Positions 58,046 through 64,000 of a stretch of 64,000 bases of DNA are shown in pieces. This DNA is from Stomorhina lunata (taxonomy: Eukaryota > Arthropoda > Insecta > Diptera > Rhiniidae), in the NCBI GenBank assembly GCA_933228675.1, contig OW121740.1, forward strand, positions 58,219,000 through 58,282,999, given 5' to 3'. Each line of letters starts with the position of its first letter. Within the stretch, counting starts at the first letter, position 1. A program made the position numbers and the translations under genes. The notes under the pieces were generated by a model. It did not search any database. It was not told the origin of the DNA and worked only from the letters and a program-made list of their open reading frames with translations.

Positions 58046-59319
58046 TCACTGCCTACTTTAAGGATTATTAGATACATAATGAATGACACCAAAAAAAATC
58101 TCATTCTTGATTAAAAACGCCATTTCGCTTTTCAACCATTACGACATTAATACTAAATTTTATAATCCTAAACTTTTGTATACCTCGTTATGATCATTGT
58201 CATCATCAAAATGATTATGCAAGTTATTGTAACCGAAGACAATAAGTGTCATTTTCTTTTCATAGTCATTATGATAATGATGATTTCTTCATAACCATCT
58301 CCTTTCATTATATGCGTCAACCAACCGTATAATGAATACGTCAGTGGTATTTTACAGCTTAAAATATTATAATTTACAGTGCATTCAGAAAAATGTACAT
58401 AGCTAAGGCATTAGTTAGAGTTTACGCCTAAAAGTATACAAAAGGAAACCCCTTTTTTAAGCAGAAGAAAAACAAGAGGCCACCAAAGGAAAAGAAAATT
58501 GTCAAGACATTAGAATAATAAACAATTGAAATAGAATAGAAAATATGACATAACAAACAAGACTTCATAATTTTGATTGACAAATGTCTATCAGGATTTT
58601 GAAAAAAGCCACCAAGGAAAAATATATGAAAAAATAATAATCTAAGATCCTCGCAAGAAATAAATTTTAGTAGGAAGTAAAAGTGAGTAAGGGGAATTCA
58701 CAATTTCGAAATTATAGGACTTGTTTAGATTTTCCAAAGAAATCAAGCAAAAAAATATTATATATTTTATATTATTTAAAAATATCTTCATTATCCTGAT
58801 TACTAAGCATGTGTATAACTTCATTATCATCTTCATATTCAACAGTACGTCATTAGCATGTTAGGGAAGAGTATTGGGTGAGTGTGCGGGCGGCATAATG
58901 ATGGCGTTTCTATTAAGTGGTTAAAAAATGTCACTTAAGTTGAAATATTTTCATTTTCTTGTCTTGTTTTTGTATATTTTCCTTTTATTGTTTACATTTA
59001 TTTGCCTCCTTCCTTCTCCAACGCTAGGTCCTTAATGTCACAAAGGACTTGTTAGGTTAAGAAAACACAACTCATACCCGACATTTATGAGGAAAATAAT
59101 ACAGAAAACAATAATAATAATAAGGAAAAAAATGACGTAATACTTTTTTTTTAACATTTAAATAGGGTGTGTTGGTTGGTATTCAAGGAAAGTATAATTT
59201 CACATATACAATGGGGAAAACAATTACATGACTTGGAGCTGGAGACCTTGTTTAGGGTGTTCTTAAAAAAATATTTTAGAAAATAAAGTAATGAAATAAT
59301 TTTAATATTGTCAAAGTAC
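58046..59319. other. No gene seen
   Basis: AT-rich with CATTATGATAATGATGATTT-type runs (58175-58300). The minus frame at 58642-58842 is unrecognised. Confidence 0.45.
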
Positions 59320-59515
59320 AAAAACTACGTAGTCATTAGTAAAAAGCCAACGGAATCCTTAGTATAAAGATGGCGTTGTCCTTATACAAAAGACGTCGTC
59401 CTCTTGAATATACATTTAACGTAGTCTTGAGTATTAAGGAGATGTGGACTTTAATATAAAATCGACCTAGTTTTTCGTATATTCATAGCAAAGACTCTAT
59501 AATATAAAGATGTTG
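59320..59515 (+). repeat. Decayed AAAGACGTAGTC units
   Basis: ACTACGTAGTCATTAGTAAA, TAGTATAAAGATGGCGTTGTC, AACGTAGTCTTGAGTATTAAG: about eight poor copies of the ~20-bp family, just before the LINE relic. Confidence 0.55.
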
Positions 59516-59601
59516 CACTTCCATGCATTGATTTACCGTATGGTCTTTTCGATAAGTCCCATAAAAAAGAGAGTATACTGTTTTTACTCTAATTTGGCAG
59601 C

Positions 59602-60147
59602 AGAAAAGATATCCAAAATAGATTATGCAAAGCAAAGCAAGCTTTTGGTATTCTCAATAAGTTCTGGAGATCTCAAAATATCTCGACTATCACCAAACTC
59701 AAAGTTTTTAATACTAATGTCAAACCCGTGCTCTTATATGGTTGTGAGACATGGAATATTTCGAATCGAGAGATAAGCGGACTACAAGCATTTATCCATC
59801 GATGACTCAGGCGCATTCTAAGAATTTTCTGGCCCGTTACAATTTCAAACCAAGATTTATGGTTGCGCACCAATCAAGAACCATTACAAACTACTATTCG
59901 TACCTGGAAATATGGTTGGCTAGGACATACAACTTAGAAAGCCAGCTACTGATATAAATCGTTAAGCCAACGAATATAATCCTCAAGGTTCCAGAAGGTC
60001 GGGTAGACCTGCTAACACGTGAAGGCGGCAAACTGAGAACGAATTACGAGAGTTCGGAGTATCGTGGAACGAGATGAAAGTCTTGAATACCAATAAACAT
60101 ACATGGAAAACATTTGTTGAGGCCCTATATCCCATAAGGAATTAAAG
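59602..60147 (+). pseudogene. LINE reverse transcriptase C-terminal relic
   Basis: From about 59612 one frame reads KDIQNRLCKAKQAFGILNKF and WRSQNISTITKLKVFNTNVK, PVLLYGCETWNIS, a stop inside IHR-LRRILRIF (TGA near 59802), then WPVTISNQDLWLRTNQEPLQ and KYGWLGHT. This is the part of a non-LTR reverse transcriptase C-terminal to the catalytic palm: the YGCETW block, the I-R-LR-I block and the WLGH motif are characteristic. Further stops and shifts follow to WNEMKVL...TWKTFVEAL near 60110. It is 5'-truncated and lacks the catalytic YADD. It belongs to a different LINE family from the one at 691-2034. The short frames at 59510-59776, 59673-59873 (minus) and 59751-59957 are fragments or shadows of it. 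Confidence 0.82.
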
Positions 60148-60559
60148 GACTAAATATATATACTCTAATTCGGAAACAATTCATGGAGATGATTATCCAA
60201 TGAGAGAAAGCTAAGGCACACACACGTGCTGATGACAAATGTATGTTTCTTTGTGCGTTAATGTGTTGATAGGAATCATATGTATGGAGCGGTTCGACTT
60301 TCATCCAAAAAAAAAAAGTTGTGTCAGTCATCCCCTAGGATTAAAGATAATTCTAAAAGATTTTTTTTATTGTTTTGCCAATCCTGCTTTTGGTATTTTG
60401 TTCACTGGGTCGCCATTTATAGTCCGATCATAACATTTTATATGTCGGTGTTCACGGCTCTGTAAGAGCTACATTTCTCTCTGTGATAGGTTTTTACTAC
60501 CAAGTCAATTTCATAACTTTTATTATTCTGCCAAAATAAGATAAGGTTGTGTTATACCT
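60148..60559. other. No gene seen
   Basis: Two overlapping plus frames (60239-60433, 60280-60465) and one minus frame (60125-60331) compete in the same DNA; none has a known motif. Confidence 0.4.
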
Positions 60560-61060
60560 CAATGGAAAGGAAATTTTATATACTTTTAAGTGAGGCCAAA
60601 ATATGATAAGGTAGACATGTTATACCTCAATGAAAAGGGAATTTTATACAATTTTAAGTGAGGCAAAAAAAATGTTTACAATTTTTGTCAAAAAAGTGCA
60701 ACAACAATAAATTTACATAATTTTCTAATATTACTTTGTAATTTTTTGCAAAAAGCTCTTGAACTAAACAAGTTTTTTAATCATTTTTGGACACAGTATA
60801 GACCAATACATTATAAATTCACAACTATAAATTTCACAACGATTTTTGAAATTTTAATGAACATTTTTGAATTTTTTGTAATAAGTGTATGTAAATTTTT
60901 AACATTATGTCGTAATTTATTCGCAAAAATCTCTAAAACTAAACAAGATATTACGACCAATTTTGGACACAGTGTAGACCAATATATTAGAAATTCAGAA
61001 ATATAAATTTCAGAAAGATATTTAATTAACATTTTTGAATACAGAAGAGTACGCTTTTCG
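60560..61060 (+). repeat. Dispersed repeat with internal ~190-bp duplication (copy 2)
   Basis: Partner of 41926-42405, including AAAAAAGTGCAACAACAATA and the end GAATACAGAAGAGTACGCTTTTCG. The start is itself duplicated here: GAAATTTTATATACTTTTAAGTG and GGAATTTTATACAATTTTAAGTG about 60 bp apart. Confidence 0.72.
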
Positions 61061-61799
61061 AAAATTTTATTATTTTTTTTATTTTAAGAAAAATGGACTG
61101 TGTGACCGCATTTATAGCCAGGCCCTATTAGATTTTAGCACAGACCTTAAGAACATTATATTTAATACAATTTAATTCAAAAAAGTTTTGAAATCCATAA
61201 TCAAAATTTATAAAGACACAAAAAAATTGCTGATTTTTGAACACCTCCGGTTGTAGGAGACACAAAAAACTTAAATTTTGTCCAAAAATTGCTAATTTTT
61301 GAACACCTCCGGTTGTAGGGTGCATGTCCAAAATTTTTCAAAATATAATTTATACGATTTTCTGAAGCCTAGTCTTTTACAAAATCTCAAAAAAAATTAA
61401 GTCTTTTGAAAAAAGAAATTCAAAAATATAGAAGAAATACAGATACTTTCTTTGATACTTTTTTTAGGATTTTCGGTACACAAACTTTGAAGAATTTTTC
61501 TGTGTTATAAACTTTAAATAATTTCCTTCATTTCATTTAAAAATTTATCAGCAATTTTACAATATTTAAAAAAAAAACTTCCGTCTTATCAAAAAAGATT
61601 TATAAGGCAAAAAAGGGCAGAAGTCATGCCAAAAAACGCAAAAAAAATTTTGAGTCAAATATCTCTTTAACTATAGGAGAAAATGTGGTACAGAAAGCAT
61701 GTTAAGAAGTTTTCAAAAATGTAAAATCTTTCGGATCGGAAAAAATTAGCGAAAGTTATACAGACCCAAAGATTTTATATACCCGAGATGGACAACCTT
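61061..61799. other. No gene seen; short direct duplication
   Basis: AAAATTGCTGATTTTTGAACACCTCCGG-type sequence occurs at about 61223 and again at about 61285. AAGTTTTCAAAAATGTAAAATC...TTCGG near 61708 matches 43150, so another low-copy repeat is shared with the region after the DINE-like copy at 42414-43098. Confidence 0.5.
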
Positions 61800-61845
61800 G
61801 GTCCACTGTAGAGCCTACTGTGCATTTTCTAAAAACTTATATATA

Positions 61846-62467
61846 TCTGTGGCAATATGGAAGAATAGCTTAAGTCGAAAATTGAAGTTTTGAGATATTA
61901 TCAATTTTGTGTAATTTTTCTTTTGCTTCATTTCTGCGAATAATTTATGTATTAATATATTAGTAACACGTTTATTAGATAAGAAGAATGAATATTTAAA
62001 AAAAAAATATTGTTAAATTCAGAAGATTTTACGTTTTTTCTACTTAAGCTCTTCTTCGAAACTGAAAGTTGCGTGGAACTGGACCTTAAGTAACTTTAAG
62101 CGGTTCTGTTTGAATAAAAAGTATATATTGTGTTTTTTTATGTAAACATAAGTTGTTTGAAAATAATGACTTTATTTTTTCAAGGTCAACATTTTACAGC
62201 TTAAGTGAAGTTAAGCCAAATTGTTATATGATAAAAGATAAATATGTTTATGTACACAAAAATATATGTACATAAGTTGTTTTGGTCAATGCATTATTGA
62301 TTCAAAAAACTTAAGCTAAAAAGTAAACCTTCATAACGTTGATAAAAACCCGAGTTTTCTAAGACGGAATAAACACATTTAAGCGCCTTTGCTTCTGTAA
62401 TGCAATAAACACCTTAACTCAATTCTATCTTATGTCGACTTAAGCTACTCTTCAATATTGCCACAGA
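61846..62467. mobile_element. 622-bp inverted-repeat element nested in the DINE-like copy
   Basis: The left end TCTGTGGCAATATGGAAGAA TAGCTTAAGTCGA pairs with the reverse complement of the right end, TCTGTGGCAATATTGAAGAG TAGCTTAAGTCGA (33 positions, two differences). TATA borders both ends. Comparison with the uninterrupted site (CTTATATATTTAAGCTG at 50215) supports insertion at a TA-rich target. No transposase is encoded. Confidence 0.78.
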
Positions 62468-63045
62468 TATATTTATGCTGTTTCCATCATTTAGACTTAT
62501 ATGAGAGCTAGGGTCAAATATGGACCGATTATCTCGAAATTTGGCAATTTGTTGTTACAAAAATTATGTATGCAAAAAATAAACTCAAAATTGTCATTGT
62601 CTTCAGATTTATGAGCGTTTTTAGAGATTTTTGTCCCATTTAGTGAGTTTTGACAGAAGAGTTTATATGAGAGCTATGGTCAAATGTGGACCGATTTCAA
62701 CGAAATTTGGTACAGTGATTTAAGTTTAAATAAGCAGTAATTGTTTTAAATTTCATGAAAAATATTGATATTTGTGGCCAATATATCAATTCCGGGAAGT
62801 GGGACCTTTGGGAGGCACCATAAATAATGGACCGATTTTGACGAATTTCAATATCCCACTATCAAAAAAATGACCTTGTTCTTTGATTACATGGTTTACA
62901 TTGGGGTCCGGCCAGTCAGCCGTCCAGACGGAAGGACTGACATCGCTAAATATACTCAGAAAGTGATTCTAAGCCTATTGCTATACTAAAAGGTGGGTCT
63001 AAGACAAATTTTTCTTTGCGTTACATACATCAGCACAAACTTATA

Positions 63046-63276
63046 CAGGTATGTGATGGAAAACGATCGTTTTCAAATCGATCGATTTCAGATATATTTT
63101 TGAGATAATTTTCGGTTATTTTCCCAAAAAAATACAAACCAAATGAAAGATAAAATATCAGTCCAATAGATTAAAGCCAAAATTTTTATTTTTTGGGGGA
63201 AATAACCGAAAATTGGCTAAAAAGATATGTCTGAAATCGATCGATTTGAAAACGAAAAATGTCCATCACATACCTG
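63046..63276. mobile_element. 231-bp palindromic MITE with ATA target duplication
   Basis: Termini CAGGTATGTGATGGA and TCCATCACATACCTG are perfectly inverted; further in, GTTTTCAAATCGATCGATTT CAGATAT pairs with ATATGTCTGAAATCGATCGA TTTGAAAAC, and TTTTCGGTTATTTTCCC with GGGGAAATAACCGAAAA. The empty site is CTTATAATACCC at 50828 (and 448); here it reads CTTATA-element-ATAATACCC, giving a 3-bp ATA duplication. Confidence 0.9.
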
Positions 63277-63329
63277 ATAATACCCTTTCTACCTATGGTG
63301 GTGAAGGTATAGTCGGTCAAGACTAACTT

Positions 63330-64000
63330 TTTGATACACATACGAGTATAGTATCAACTGGTCTCTTACTGGGCCTGTTCACCCTAAAAACCACTCATGT
63401 TAAAATAAATTTTTAACATAAACTTTCAACAATAAAAACTTATTGATATTTGTATGACAAAGCAGGAAAAAAAAGCGAAATGAGAAATATTAACAGAGAA
63501 AAAATGAAATTAAAACAAATATATTTACATTACTCGCTTTTTTATTTTCTATTTTAATGCGCAATAATGACATAGTCATTGTACAAACATTGTGTATAAA
63601 TATTTTACTATTTTCCACCCCTGGACACATTCACCTTAAAATGTGGAACGAAAGAATTCATGTTAATATTAATTTCAAATCGAATTTTCTTGTAGTTTTC
63701 TTTTGAAACGGAATTCCAGGAGTAAATACCACAAAATTGATAGTAAAATTATTTTGTTTCCTAAAAGTATGCATTTGTATTTAGTTTCTTGTTATGCTCT
63801 AATTATATTAGTGTGTCAAAGTGCCAGTAAGTAAGTTCTAGGTGTGTTTAAGTTTCAACATGTGTTTGTATGCATGTGTGCCTTTGAGAGGATTGTTGTG
63901 GATTTAGTTTACTAGGTATTTGTTGACCGGGAATTTTTTTAATACATATTTTGATTATTGAAATGAAATACTTGGAATATGAAGGGACAAATAGAAAGAA
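63330..64000. other. No gene seen
   Basis: AT-rich sequence to the window end; TGTGTTTGTATGCATGTGTG-type runs near 63860. No coding frame. Confidence 0.45.

Larger units (their letters stand above)
61800..63320 (+). mobile_element. DINE-1-like element with two nested insertions
   Basis: Family sequence starts near 61820 (CATTTTCTAAAAACTTATAT, compare 50205), is interrupted at 61846-62467, resumes ATATTTATGCTGTTTCCATC (compare 50218), carries the core GGACTGACATCGCTAAATAT ACTCAG, is interrupted again at 63046-63276, and ends ATACCCTTTCTACCTATGGT GGTGAAGG. A piece resembling a 5' end (TATAGTCGGTCAAGAC) is fused immediately after, to about 63325. Confidence 0.75.

Overview
This is a very AT-rich, gene-poor stretch of a higher-fly (brachyceran, probably calyptrate such as a blow fly or house-fly relative) nuclear genome. 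The assignment rests on the transposon types, the CAG/CAA runs and a DINE-1/mini-me-like repeat core (a GGAC/GACG run followed by GGACATCGCTAAATCGACTC). I find no complete host gene. The window is probably intergenic, pericentromeric-like or a giant intron. Almost all recognisable content is mobile-element debris and satellite DNA.

Layout. 0-5 kb: the tail of a DINE-like element, a dead LINE reverse transcriptase (691-2034) and a 1.4-kb foldback element (2528-3936). 5-12 kb: inverted-repeat elements, a tRNA-derived SINE (minus strand, about 8010-8205) and two arrays of a ~20-bp AAAGAC-GTA-GTCTTT repeat in opposite orientation. 12.2-21.8 kb: three arrays of one 35-bp satellite, two in one orientation (12222-12770, 13548-17168) and one inverted (19380-21816), around a 2.1-kb non-satellite spacer. 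22-33 kb: a decayed CTTTCGATATCGAAAG-type repeat, a GC-richer coding-like relic, a minus-strand DINE-like element, two mariner-type transposase relics, a ~240-300-bp tandem repeat and decayed satellite. 33.5-37.7 kb: a related 36-bp satellite containing a 1,588-bp higher-order duplication. 38-47 kb: two large inverted-repeat elements, each between direct repeats, plus DINE-like and Tc1 remnants. 47.8-54 kb: two near-identical Tc1/mariner-superfamily elements with DD37E spacing, both inactive. 54.5-55 kb: a possible pair of 3'-terminal exons with an intron and poly(A) signal, the only candidate host-type coding sequence. 55-64 kb: decayed tandem repeats, another full DINE-like copy, a second LINE relic, and a DINE-like copy carrying two nested inverted-repeat insertions.

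Theme. The tandem repeats of this window (35 bp, 36 bp, ~20 bp, 39 bp and a ~37-bp decayed family) all have monomers made of inverted repeats, and several share a TTTTCTATAG/ATATGAAAA core. The first 35-bp array begins directly after a 5'-terminal fragment of the DINE-like family. Origin of the satellites from tandem cores inside such elements, followed by expansion and inversion, is the main hypothesis; it is an inference and needs copies from elsewhere in the genome. Coordinates of degenerate elements are approximate.
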